In this document: positions 5,981 to 13,157 of the stretch, in pieces | Numbering within the stretch: the first letter of the stretch is position 1 | How the letters are laid out: each line of letters begins with the position of its first letter | From: JBHHYR01 sp046757585 | GTDB lineage: Bacteria > Desulfobacterota > Binatia > HRBIN30 | Assembly: GCA_046757585.1 (NCBI GenBank) | Contig: JBHHYR010000051.1 | Location: forward strand, 1 to 20,636 | Length of the DNA stretch: 20,636 bases | Reading direction: 5' to 3' | Position numbers and translations under genes: made by a program | Notes under the pieces: generated by a model | Databases searched by the model: none | What the model saw: only the letters and a program-made list of their open reading frames with translations | What the model was told of the DNA's origin: nothing

Positions 5981-6736
5981 TCAGGTTGATCGCCGCGCGT
6001 GCGTGCTGCGCGCGTGCCGCAGCGCTTCGGGCCCGTACTGTTCGTCCAGGTAGGCCACGATGTCGTCCGACTCGTACATTGTGCGCCCCGTATTCGGATC
6101 GATGAGATACGGCACCTGGACCTTGCCGCCGTGTGCTTCCAGTTCGACGCGCTTCGGACTCCCCTTCGGGACGTTGCGCACGATGTGTTCCAAGTCCAGC
6201 TCGCTGAGCGTTTCACGCACCTTGCGGCAGTATGGGGAGCCTTCCATGTTGTAGAGGGTCAGGGGTTTGAGACCCGCCCGAGCCCTGTCCACGCGGCAGC
6301 GGCTCCCTCCTCCGAGGCGGACCGCGCTGGCAACTCCCGACACGATGTCGTCAACCAGACTGGGGATCGGCAACGACCAACCGGCCCGGCGGCCCCCACT
6401 GTAGCGTTGGTTCAAGTGGGCAATGATGTCAGCTGATTCATACAGTCGCGTGTCCGTGTTGGAGTCGACCAGGTAGGGCACTTGCACCTTGCCGCCGAGC
6501 CGCTTCAATTCGGACCGCCGCGGGCTGCCGTGGGCGACCGGGCGCGCCAGGTAGTCCAGGTCCAACTCGGTCAAGACCTCGCGCACTTTGCGGCAGTACG
6601 GGCAGCCTTCGAAGTCGTAGAGCTCGAGCAAGTGCTTCGGCACTGGCCGGCGATCGGCAGTCATCACCGGATAGGTCCCCCGGCCGAGTCGGACGATGGT
6701 CGCGGCGAACGAAGAAATGTTGTTGGCAATGCTCAT
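5981..6736 (-). CDS. Tandem two-domain glutathione S-transferase N-terminal/glutaredoxin-like protein
   Basis: The product has 251 aa. The frame extends further upstream, but ATG 6736 has a perfect AGGAGG 6 nt ahead and gives MSIANNISS. The protein contains two copies of a thioredoxin-fold GST_N_3 domain: residues 36-112 (active site GCPYCRKVREVL, cis-Pro motif KVQVPYLVD) and 158-234 (GSPYCRKVRETL, KVQVPYLID). The linker (113-157) is Ser/Arg/Gly-rich. The first copy keeps a dithiol CPYC. In the second, the first Cys is Ser, leaving a monothiol-like SPYC. The GST helical C-terminal domain is missing from both. Roles in glutathione-dependent reduction or deglutathionylation are plausible, but the substrate is unknown. 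It precedes metF and diverges from a VOC gene. The likely origin is an internal duplication followed by divergence. Confidence 0.85.
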   Translation of the reverse strand: MSIANNISSFAATIVRLGRGTYPVMTADRRPVPKHLLELYDFEGCPYCRKVREVLTELDLDYLARPVAHGSPRRSELKRLGGKVQVPYLVDSNTDTRLYESADIIAHLNQRYSGGRRAGWSLPIPSLVDDIVSGVASAVRLGGGSRCRVDRARAGLKPLTLYNMEGSPYCRKVRETLSELDLEHIVRNVPKGSPKRVELEAHGGKVQVPYLIDPNTGRTMYESDDIVAYLDEQYGPEALRHARSTHARRST

Positions 6737-6785
6737 ACGGGCCTCCTGTGCGGGGCAGACTAGCGCTTCACCGGTCGAGGGTACA

Positions 6786-6814
6786 GGGGGGAGCGGGGGC
6801 TGCCCCCGCCTCCC
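6786..6814. other. Very GC-rich hairpin between divergent genes
   Basis: GCGGGGG (6793-6799), loop CTG and CCCCCGC (6803-6809) form a perfect 7-bp stem. With one bulged C it extends by GGGA/TCCC. No T-tract follows on either strand, so it is not a standard terminator. It lies upstream of both the GST-N gene and the VOC gene and may slow transcription or affect the leader of one of them. Confidence 0.55.
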
Positions 6815-6837
6815 GGGATCGTGGCCGCACGCGACCG

Positions 6838-6866
6838 TTGACCGGAAGATAAAGGGGGGGTACGGT
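6838..6866 (+). promoter_or_regulatory. Possible sigma-70 promoter of the VOC gene
   Basis: TTGACC (6838-6843), a 17-nt spacer and TACGGT (6861-6866). Transcription would begin at about 6873, only a few bases before ATG 6876, so the mRNA would be nearly leaderless. The only purine-rich stretch (AAAGGGGGGG, 6851-6860) lies inside the spacer and too far from the ATG to act as a normal ribosome-binding site. Confidence 0.35.
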
Positions 6867-6875
6867 CTTGCCTTG

Positions 6876-7343
6876 ATGGCATCCTTCGTACGCCTCACGC
6901 ATATCGGAATCTGCGTCTCCAACCTGGAGCGCTCCGTGCGCTTCTATCGCGATGTCCTTGGCTTCAAGTACCTCTCTGAGCTGCAAGTGGCGGGCGAGCC
7001 GAGCGCGACCCTGCTGCAGCTCGAGAACGTCGACCTGCGGGCCGCCTACCTCGAGCGCGACGGCACGCGCATCGAGCTCCTCCACTATGCGTCGCCCGGC
7101 CACCAGGGCGACGGCCAACCGCGCCCGATGAACCACCTCGGCCTCACGCACCTTTCCGTGCGCGTCGACAACCTCGCCGAGACGCTCCGGGAACTGGACC
7201 AGGCCGGAGTACGGATTCTGCCGCAGACCAAGATCGATATCCCGGCTTTCCAAGCAGCGGCCGTCTTTGTCGCCGATCCGGATGGTACCCGCATCGAGCT
7301 GGTCCAATCGCCGGGTGATCCAACGGTGCCGCCGGGTGCGTGA
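6876..7343 (+). CDS. VOC-family (glyoxalase/dioxygenase superfamily) protein
   Basis: The product has 155 aa from ATG 6876; the frame stays open upstream but is not coding-like. There are two paired beta-alpha-beta-beta-beta modules. The first starts RLTHIGICVSNLERSVRFY (metal ligand H9) and ends GTRIELLHY (E67). The second starts LTHLSVRVDNLAETLREL (H92) and ends DPDGTRIELVQSP (E141). The His-Glu-His-Glu set matches glyoxalase I-type metal sites and is complete in one chain. Members include lactoylglutathione lyase, epimerases and extradiol dioxygenases, so the exact reaction is undecided. The divergent neighbour is a glutathione-related protein, which mildly favours a glutathione-adduct or methylglyoxal role. 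No signal peptide is present, so it is cytoplasmic. Confidence 0.85.
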   Translation: MASFVRLTHIGICVSNLERSVRFYRDVLGFKYLSELQVAGEPSATLLQLENVDLRAAYLERDGTRIELLHYASPGHQGDGQPRPMNHLGLTHLSVRVDNLAETLRELDQAGVRILPQTKIDIPAFQAAAVFVADPDGTRIELVQSPGDPTVPPGA

Positions 7344-7447
7344 GAAAATCGCTCCCTTTTCAACGGCCTGTTGGGGCTGCAAGAGAATCTTCAGGACGCC
7401 TGGGGACGCCGCCAGCTGTAGGGGGCATCAACCGCATCGCCTAGCGG

Positions 7448-7564
7448 CCGTCGCGCTGGCCAGGCGTGGTTGCGCAGCGAGGGGTAATGGTCGCCGTGCT
7501 CAATGAGAAGCCGGACTCGCTTGTCGAAGGCACGTTGTACCGCCGCCGGTGCTTCGGCGTAAGC
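7448..7564 (-). pseudogene. Remnant of a RelE/StbE-type toxin gene
   Basis: The minus-strand frame reads AYAEAPAAVQRAFDKRV followed by RLLIEHGDHYPSLRNHAW. This resembles the middle of RelE/ParE-superfamily mRNA interferases, where a helix 'APxxVQRAFxKxxRLL' is followed by 'HPSLRNHxL'. The N-terminal strand and the catalytic C-terminal strands (the 'RVIYR'-type end) are missing: the frame continues into unrelated sequence and stops at 7391. No antitoxin gene is visible alongside. The match is from memory over about 35 residues, so it is tentative. Confidence 0.35.
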
Positions 7565-7767
7565 GCAGGGGAGTTCGGACAGAGACCCTGGAGGAGGAGA
7601 CCCAGAATCTCCGTCCGAACGGGGAGAGCGACAATCAGATGTGCCGCAACGTCCTTCGGTGAGAGCTCCGACACCTGGATCAGGCAAACTCAACCCGTAG
7701 TCGGAAGGGTAGCGGCATCTGGCAGCGGATCATCCCGACGATGCGGCCGTTTCGTCTAACCGAGTAT

Positions 7768-7947
7768 GCTCCCCAGTGTGGGAGCCACGTGAGCTTCACC
7801 ATGGGTATCGTTCCTTGCACACTATCGCAGACAAGCAGGGAGCGTGCCATTTGCGAATGGTAGGCTGGGCTGACCCGCTTGCCGCACGGGTCGCACGCGG
7901 CAGCAGGATGGGCGGCAAAGCCGCGGCGCTGGGATTCTGCTCCCCAG
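7768..7947. other. Cluster of short perfect hairpins, possible structured RNA
   Basis: Six inverted repeats follow each other: GCTCCC/GGGAGC (7768-7785, loop 6), GTGA/TCAC (7789-7799, loop 3), CCATT/AATGG (7847-7860, loop 4), GACCCG/CGGGTC (7872-7892, loop 9), GCGGC/GCCGC (7912-7924, loop 3) and CTGGG/CCCAG (7929-7947, loop 9). No coding frame explains them. I could not match tRNA, tmRNA, SRP, RNase P or cobalamin riboswitch signatures. Some hairpins are expected by chance in GC-rich DNA, so the strand and even the reality of an RNA are open. Confidence 0.25.
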
Positions 7948-8159
7948 TGAAATGCCCCATGTCGCCGGGTCCAACCTGATGCGCAGCGTCGTATCGCTCA
8001 CGAGCACCCAGGCGCTGCACACAAGGCAAACGGTGATCGCCCCGGGTAAAGCTGGGGGTAAGAGGGTTGACGCGGGCCGGTGAGGAGTGCAAGGTCTTTC
8101 ACCAAGGTTGCCGCCGCAGCCGGCGGGCGAGCTGGTGTGACGAGAGAATACGGGACGGC

Positions 8160-8630
8160 ATGAACAAGAAGGGAAGTGGGTGGAAGATGAGGGGCAATGG
8201 CGGCACCGTGTGCCTGCTCACTCTCGTACTCGGGCTCGGTGCGTGCGCCGCCCGCCGCCCGATCTTGTATCCGAATGACCACGTGAAGCGCGTGGGCTGG
8301 GATGTGGCTGAGCGGGACGTGGACGACTGTGTGCGCCGCGCCAAGCAGTTCGTCTCGTCCGGTGGGCGCGGGGACGAAACGGCGCGCCGTGTGGCGCGTG
8401 ACACGGCCGTCGGTGCGGGCACAGGGGCCGCGGTGGGTGCGGTTGGCGGCGCAATCAGCGGCAGCGCCGGCCATGGTGCTGCCATCGGCGCAGCAACCGG
8501 GGGTACGGCCGGTCTCCTGCACGGGTTGTTCGGCGGGGTATTCGAGCGCCGCGGGCCGGACCCCGCCTACGCCAACTTCGTCAACCGCTGCCTGCGCGAC
8601 CGCGGCTACGAGCCCATCGGTTGGAAGTAG
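8160..8630 (+). CDS. Glycine-zipper outer-envelope lipoprotein
   Basis: The product has 156 aa. Residues 1-28 are a lipoprotein signal peptide, with hydrophobic CLLTLVLGLGA before the lipidated Cys29 (lipobox LGAC). Residues about 83-122 are a glycine-zipper segment with many small residues (AVGAGTGAAVGAVGG, HGAAIGAATGG), as in envelope proteins that insert or oligomerise in membranes. The C-terminal CLRDRGYEPIGWK is a typical ending of such small lipoproteins. The start chosen is ATG 8160; another in-frame Met lies at residue 10, and the Shine-Dalgarno sequence (GGGAC) is weak. The exact function is unknown; the likely role is structural or stress-related in the envelope. The gene converges with tlyA, 25 bp away. 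Confidence 0.75.
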   Translation: MNKKGSGWKMRGNGGTVCLLTLVLGLGACAARRPILYPNDHVKRVGWDVAERDVDDCVRRAKQFVSSGGRGDETARRVARDTAVGAGTGAAVGAVGGAISGSAGHGAAIGAATGGTAGLLHGLFGGVFERRGPDPAYANFVNRCLRDRGYEPIGWK

Positions 8631-8655
8631 GGAACCGCGGTGGATCGGCGACTCG

Positions 8656-9411
8656 TTAGCATCCACGGCCAGGTGGGACGCTGAAATACAAGAACCACTC
8701 TCGATTTCCCTTCGGTCCCGGAATAGGGCAGAGATAGTCGCCACGGCAGGTCAAGCCGAGGGCGCCGCCAAAGCCGCGGATTACGTCGACGGCTGCTTGC
8801 CGCTGTCCGGGATCACGCACGACACCACCTTTGCCAACTTCGCCCTTGCCGACCTCGAACTGCGGCTTCACCAGGGCGATGACCACTCCTTGGGGGCGCA
8901 CTAGCCTGATGGCAGGCGGCAACGCCAGGCGTAACGAGATGAACGACACGTCGATCACCACCAACTCGGTGGGTTGGGGGAGGCGGGCCGGATCAAAGTG
9001 CCGAATGTTCGTACGCTCGAAAAGCGTGACCCGCGGATCGCCGCGCAGCCTCCACGCCAGCTGTCCGTAACCGACGTCAATTGCGTACACGTGCTGTGCT
9101 CCGCGTTGCAGCAGGCAGTCGGTGAAGCCCCCCGTCGAGGCGCCGACGTCGACTGCGACGACCCCTCGTACGTCGATGCCCCAATGGCTGAGCGCGGCCT
9201 CCAGCTTCAGGCCTCCTCGGCTGACGAAGGGCAGATCGGCGCCTCGCACTGCGAGTGGAGCCTCGACTGGGACGAGTGCTCCCGGTTTATCGATGCGGCG
9301 CTCGGCAACCCAAACAGCGCCCGCCATCACCAGCCGGCGAGCACGGTCGCGGCTCGGTGCCAGGCCCCGTTGGACCAGCAGCACGTCGATCCGCGTACGC
9401 CTGGCTGCCAT
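8656..9411 (-). CDS. tlyA: TlyA-family rRNA (cytidine-2'-O)-methyltransferase
   Basis: The product has 251 aa from ATG 9411. The frame continues upstream inside ispA, but the S4 domain begins here (RIDVLLVQRGLAPSRDRAR, about 7-25). The FtsJ/RrmJ-type methyltransferase domain follows, with SAM motif VDVGASTGGFTDCLL (87-101). The K-D-K-E tetrad of 2'-O-methyltransferases is visible at K69, D154 (VVIDVSFISL), K182 (LVKPQFEVGKG) and E238 (NREWFLYF). TlyA methylates C1409 of 16S and, in some bacteria, C1920 of 23S rRNA, which sensitises ribosomes to capreomycin. Its ATG overlaps the ispA stop by 1 nt (TGATG). It is the last gene of the ctpA-to-tlyA run. Confidence 0.93.
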   Translation of the reverse strand: MAARRTRIDVLLVQRGLAPSRDRARRLVMAGAVWVAERRIDKPGALVPVEAPLAVRGADLPFVSRGGLKLEAALSHWGIDVRGVVAVDVGASTGGFTDCLLQRGAQHVYAIDVGYGQLAWRLRGDPRVTLFERTNIRHFDPARLPQPTELVVIDVSFISLRLALPPAIRLVRPQGVVIALVKPQFEVGKGEVGKGGVVRDPGQRQAAVDVIRGFGGALGLTCRGDYLCPIPGPKGNREWFLYFSVPPGRGC

Positions 9412-10304
9412 CAGGTGCTGCAGGCACGGCCGACCACGAACTCGGCGATGGCGCGCAGCGGCTCGGCCCGGCGGTCGAAAGCACGGAGCTCCCGCGTTGC
9501 ATTGTGCAGCAGCTCGCGGGCACGGTCCTTCGTCGCTGACAAGCCGAGCAGGGCAGGGAAGGTCGCCTTGTGCCGTGCCTGGTCGCGCCGCACGGTCTTC
9601 CCCGTGACCGCTGTCGTGCTTTCCGCATCCAGAATATCGTCGGCGATCTGAAAGGCGAGGCCCAAGGACTCGGCGTAACGCGTCAGACGCCGCAACTGCT
9701 CGGGGCGCGCGCCGCCGAGCCACGCGCCGGTGCGCACGGCAGTGCGAATGAGTGCGCCAGTCTTGCGAATGTGAATCATCTCGACCGTTGGGAGGTCGAT
9801 CCTGGCGTTCTCGGCGGCGAGGTCGGCAGCTTGGCCGGCCACCATGCCTCGAGCGCCAGCCGCCTCGGCAATCTCCGCGAGCACTTGCAGGGCCCGACGT
9901 TGGAGAACGGTAGGCTTGGCGGCCGCCTGCGCCATGATGCGGAACGCTTCGGTCAGCAGCGCGTCACCAGCCAGGATTGCCATGCCTTCGCCAAAGACGA
10001 TGTGGTTCGCAGGCCGGCCGCGCCGGAGCTCGTCGTCGTCCATCGCGGGGAGATCGTCGTGGATGAGCGAATAAGTGTGAATCAACTCCAGGGCGCACGC
10101 GAAGGGAAGCGTCGCGGCGAGCGTTCCGCCCACTGCTTCACTGGCGGCCAGGGCAAGGATCGGCCGCAGCCGCTTGCCACCCGAAAACACGCTGTAGCGC
10201 ATCGCCTGCGTGAGCTTGTCCGGGGGCGCCGCGGGTGCGATGCAGCGTTCCAGAAAGCGGTCAATTCGCTGCTGGCGGCGTGCCAGATATGCAGGCAAGT
10301 TCAC
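9411..10304 (-). CDS. ispA: Farnesyl diphosphate synthase (IspA-type polyprenyl synthetase)
   Basis: The product has 297 aa with a GTG start at 10304. It is a trans-isoprenyl diphosphate synthase that condenses IPP with DMAPP and GPP to give FPP for undecaprenol and quinone synthesis. GGKRLRP (42-48) binds IPP. The first Asp-rich motif DDLPAMDD (83-90) has the bacterial two-residue insertion, and the second is DDILD (222-226). Tyr-Ser (79-80) at positions -4 and -3 before the first motif, as in E. coli IspA, favours C15 product over longer chains. The gene follows xseB by 79 nt and overlaps tlyA by 1 nt. In many bacteria dxs sits directly downstream; here it does not. Confidence 0.93.
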   Translation of the reverse strand: MNLPAYLARRQQRIDRFLERCIAPAAPPDKLTQAMRYSVFSGGKRLRPILALAASEAVGGTLAATLPFACALELIHTYSLIHDDLPAMDDDELRRGRPANHIVFGEGMAILAGDALLTEAFRIMAQAAAKPTVLQRRALQVLAEIAEAAGARGMVAGQAADLAAENARIDLPTVEMIHIRKTGALIRTAVRTGAWLGGARPEQLRRLTRYAESLGLAFQIADDILDAESTTAVTGKTVRRDQARHKATFPALLGLSATKDRARELLHNATRELRAFDRRAEPLRAIAEFVVGRACST

Positions 10305-10383
10305 GGGAACAGCCTATTCCCGAGTGCAGGATAAGCGGGTGTGCTGCGCGCATCGGCAGCGATGGCCCGGACGCCGCGTGGCG

Positions 10384-10635
10384 TCAGTCGTTGCTGATCT
10401 GGTCGCCTTCGAGCCGTTCCAGCTGCAGTGTCCCATCGGCGTTGCGCCGCAACACTTCGATGCGCGCCTCGGCTGTGGTCAGGCGTTCGTTCAGCAGACG
10501 GACCAACGCAATACCCGCTTCGAAGGCCGCGAGCGCCTCTTCGAGGGGCAGCTCCCCCGCCTCGAGGCGGGCGACGATGGCCTCGAGCTCCGCCATTCCT
10601 TCATCGAACTTCTTTGTTTGTTTCGTGTCCGCCAT
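10384..10635 (-). CDS. xseB: Exodeoxyribonuclease VII small subunit
   Basis: The product has 83 aa, the usual size. FDEGMAELEAIVARLEAGELPLEEALAAFE is the conserved XseB helical hairpin (PF02609). ATG 10635 is chosen over ATG 10647 because GGAG lies 6 nt ahead of it. XseB binds XseA in a multi-subunit cytoplasmic enzyme that degrades single-stranded DNA from both ends during repair. It lies 66 nt downstream of xseA. The C-terminal LRRNADGTLQLERLEGD is variable in the family. Confidence 0.93.
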   Translation of the reverse strand: MADTKQTKKFDEGMAELEAIVARLEAGELPLEEALAAFEAGIALVRLLNERLTTAEARIEVLRRNADGTLQLERLEGDQISND

Positions 10636-10701
10636 ACCTTGCTCCATACGACGACGCGTGTCGCTTCGCGGCCTGCGCCTTGCCTCGTCTGCTCCGTTCC
10701 G

Positions 10702-11922
10702 TCAACCCGCACTCGGTTCCTCAACCCGTACGCGAGCTGTGCCTTGCGCGAAGGTCAGGCGTAGCCGGTCGCCAGGCTGCAGCGTGCGCGCATCCCGGAC
10801 GACCGTCCTGTGATCCATACGCCGGGCAATGCTGTACCCGCGTTGCAATACCGCCAGCGGACTCAACGCTTGCAAGCGTTCCGCGTCGCCATGCAGCCGC
10901 TGGTGTGCGAGGCGGCAGCGGCCCGTGAGCGCACGTAACGCCCGGTCGCTCAGATCGTCGATCCGCAGTCGCAACGCTTTGAGCACCTGCCCCGGGTCGC
11001 GCAGATGTCGCGCCAAGGCTGCGAGCTGCTCACGGTGCCGACGAAGCTGTCGCAGGGTGTTCTGGCGCAAGGCGAGTCCCGTCTTATCGAGCCAGGCGGT
11101 GAGGTCGCGATGGTCCGGTACGACGATGGCTGCCGCTGCCGTGGGGGTCGGCGCGCGGCGGTCCGCGACCAGATCAGCGATCGTGATGTCGCTCTCGTGA
11201 CCAACTGCTGATACCACCGGCACGCGCGCGGCGGCGATGGCGCGGGCGACGCGTTCGTCGTTGAACGCCCAGAGATCCTCGAGCGAGCCACCCCCACGCC
11301 CGACGATCAGGACGTCGACCTCCGGCACCTGGCCGAGATCGGCGATGGCGGCGACAATGTCGGGAGCGGCCTCTGTGCCTTGGACCCGCACCGGACTGAT
11401 GACCACGCGCAGGCCCGGCAGCCGCGCCCGCAAGACGACCAGCAGATCATGGATTGCCGCCCCGGTCAGGGCAGTGACGATCCCCACTGCCCGCGGCAGA
11501 AAGGGCAAGGTGCGCTTGCGCTCCTCGGCGAACAGCCCCTCGGCGGCGAGCCGTCGTTTGAGCTGTTCCAAGGCGAGCTGCAAACTTCCCACCCCCCGCG
11601 GCTCGATCGCGTCGACGTAGAGCTGCAGATCACCGCGCACTTCGTAAATGCCGACGCGACCCCGGACGACTACCTCCATGCCGTCCTCGGGCCGAAACCG
11701 CAGCAGCCGGTTCGCGGAACGAAACATGACGGCGGCAATCTGGCTGCGCGCATCCTTCAAGCTGAAATAGAAATGCCCGGACGGCGGAACGCGAAAGTTC
11801 GATACTTCGCCGACCACCCAATACTCGTCCAAGCTTGCGTCGAGCGCGTCGCGCACGCGCTGGTTCAATGCCGATACGGTCAAGACCGTGGTGAGCCCGG
11901 GCAGCTCCAGCGATCGTTGCAT
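10702..11922 (-). CDS. xseA: Exodeoxyribonuclease VII large subunit
   Basis: The product has 406 aa, a little shorter than E. coli XseA (456). The N-terminal OB-fold domain (TVSALNQRVRDAL, WVVGEVSNFRVPPSGHFYFSLKD; about 15-110) binds single-stranded DNA. The catalytic domain follows, with RAVGIVTALTGAAIHDLL, the Gly-rich VLIVGRGGGSLEDLWAFNDE and VPVVSAVGHESDITIADLVADRRAPTPTAAA. After a helical Arg/Leu-rich region comes the conserved end SPLAVLQRGYSIAR. It forms the catalytic core of exonuclease VII with XseB. The start ATG 11922 has no clear Shine-Dalgarno sequence and lies 21 nt after the deacetylase stop, which suggests cotranscription. The shorter helical region fits natural variation in the family. 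Confidence 0.95.
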   Translation of the reverse strand: MQRSLELPGLTTVLTVSALNQRVRDALDASLDEYWVVGEVSNFRVPPSGHFYFSLKDARSQIAAVMFRSANRLLRFRPEDGMEVVVRGRVGIYEVRGDLQLYVDAIEPRGVGSLQLALEQLKRRLAAEGLFAEERKRTLPFLPRAVGIVTALTGAAIHDLLVVLRARLPGLRVVISPVRVQGTEAAPDIVAAIADLGQVPEVDVLIVGRGGGSLEDLWAFNDERVARAIAAARVPVVSAVGHESDITIADLVADRRAPTPTAAAAIVVPDHRDLTAWLDKTGLALRQNTLRQLRRHREQLAALARHLRDPGQVLKALRLRIDDLSDRALRALTGRCRLAHQRLHGDAERLQALSPLAVLQRGYSIARRMDHRTVVRDARTLQPGDRLRLTFAQGTARVRVEEPSAG

Positions 11923-11943
11923 GCAGCGACTGTAACAGAAGGC

Positions 11944-13083
11944 TCAGCGCGGGGACAAGGACTGGTCCGCGATGATCGTCGACACCGGCACAATCTCCAC
12001 CCCCGCGGCCCGGAAACGCGGCACGGCAGTCCGCAGGGCAGCCAGCGTCGCGGCCCGTGCATGGCCGATGGCAATGACGTCGCCGCGGGTGCGGGCTAGT
12101 GAACGCAACGCCCGTAGCCGTCCCGCAATCGCCGCCTCCTCGTCCCGGTCGTCGAGAAACAAGTCCCGGGCGGCGCACGGCGTGTCCATGGCTGCCGCAA
12201 CCTCACAGGCCACACTGTTCGGTGTCGTCCGGCTATCGACAAAGAACAGCCCGCGCTCCTTCAGGCTCCTCAAAACCCAGAGCATGTGGGCACGGTCACT
12301 GGTGAAACGAGAACCCATGTGATTGCTCACGCCGACTGCGTGCGGCACGCTTCCGAGGCTGCGATCAAGCTGGCTGAGGACGTCGGCCCGACCGGCGTTG
12401 ACACGCAGAATATCTCGCGCGCCGAACGCTTGTCCGCTGTCCGCCTCCATCGGGACGTGCAGCAGCACCTCGCGCCCGAGCAGCGCAGCAAGCTCGGCGA
12501 CCTCTTTCGAGAACGGCCGAAACGGCATCACGGCGAACGTGAGTGGGGCCTCGATGCTGGCGAGTTCCCGAGCGATGCGCAGGTCGTTGCCGAGGTCATC
12601 GATGATCACCGCAGCACGGGGGTGACGCCCTAGCCAGTGTACGGCGAGGGTGTGTGTCAGCAACCCCTCGATGCCTATCTGGACCTGTGCGCCCGCTGCC
12701 CGCTGCGTGACGTGCAGCGTGACGCCGGGTGCGGCGGAACGAATAGGCGCGAGCGTGCGAGCGATGGCGTCCGATTCGGCCGGCCGAGGGAGAACGAGAT
12801 CATAGCGGCGATGGATCCATCTGAGTGTACCGGCTCCCTGGGGGTACTGCGCGGGTGCTGGCAGCGGCCAAGGCAACCCTTCCAGCGCCTTGGTGACCGC
12901 ATCGATGCGGGCCGGGAAGTCGGCGGCCCAGTTCGGGTGCGGTGCGGGAACGGCGCCCATCGGGGAGCGGCCATGCTCCCGGACCAGAACCGTGCACAGG
13001 AAGAGCAGGGCTCCTAGGCTGCAGGAGAAGAGCAGGCGGGCTAGCCCACCCCATCCGCGCCGCCGCGATCGCGAACCTCGCAC
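11944..13083 (-). CDS. YibQ-type divergent polysaccharide deacetylase family protein
   Basis: The product has 379 aa from a GTG start. An N-terminal membrane anchor (about 13-34, LARLLFSCSLGALLFLCTVLV) is followed by a Pro-rich linker and a small alpha/beta region, then the PF04748 domain. That domain shows AAVIIDDLGND (157-167), APLTFAVMPF (179-188), EVLLHVPME (205-213), GVSNHMGSRFT (251-261) and FFVDSRTTPNS. It is a carbohydrate-esterase-like fold in the periplasm, often encoded next to EnvC and CtpA, so a role in peptidoglycan turnover is inferred. Whether it deacetylates anything is unproven for the family. The start lies only about 12 nt after the T-tract of a strong terminator, with no room for a promoter, so expression must depend on read-through. 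Confidence 0.9.
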   Translation of the reverse strand: MRGSRSRRRGWGGLARLLFSCSLGALLFLCTVLVREHGRSPMGAVPAPHPNWAADFPARIDAVTKALEGLPWPLPAPAQYPQGAGTLRWIHRRYDLVLPRPAESDAIARTLAPIRSAAPGVTLHVTQRAAGAQVQIGIEGLLTHTLAVHWLGRHPRAAVIIDDLGNDLRIARELASIEAPLTFAVMPFRPFSKEVAELAALLGREVLLHVPMEADSGQAFGARDILRVNAGRADVLSQLDRSLGSVPHAVGVSNHMGSRFTSDRAHMLWVLRSLKERGLFFVDSRTTPNSVACEVAAAMDTPCAARDLFLDDRDEEAAIAGRLRALRSLARTRGDVIAIGHARAATLAALRTAVPRFRAAGVEIVPVSTIIADQSLSPR

Positions 13084-13094
13084 CTGGTCAGCTC

Positions 13095-13129
13095 AAAAAG
13101 GAAAGCCCTCCGGACCTCAGAGGGCTTTC
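13095..13129 (-). terminator. Intrinsic terminator after ctpA
   Basis: On the minus strand GAAAGCCCTC and GAGGGCTTTC form a perfect 10-bp stem with a 9-nt loop (13101-13129), followed by CTTTTTG (T-run 13095-13099). It is directional, since no T-run follows on the plus strand. It sits between ctpA (stop 13158) and the deacetylase (start 13083), inside an otherwise operon-like run. Confidence 0.85.
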
Positions 13130-13157
13130 GCACGGCACTCCCGCACCGACGTGTGGC

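Larger units (their letters stand above)
7344..8159. other. 816-bp stretch without an intact gene
   Basis: This is the longest gene-poor segment of the window. It holds a short RelE-like remnant on the minus strand (7448-7564), a run of small perfect hairpins (7768-7947) and a weak promoter-like pair before the lipoprotein gene (TTGACG 8067-8072, CAAGGT 8090-8095). Other open frames here have no start signals or recognisable motifs. It looks like a remodelled intergenic region. Confidence 0.6.

Noticed and set aside
5177..5989. Plus-strand frame of 270 codons across metF
   Set aside because: It is antisense to a clear MTHFR with family motifs; no start signals or recognisable domain.
7768..8092. 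Riboswitch, tRNA, tmRNA, SRP RNA or RNase P RNA
   Set aside because: None of the hallmark sequences (for example the T-loop GGTTCGA of tRNA, or the conserved cobalamin-box bases) is present; only generic hairpins are.
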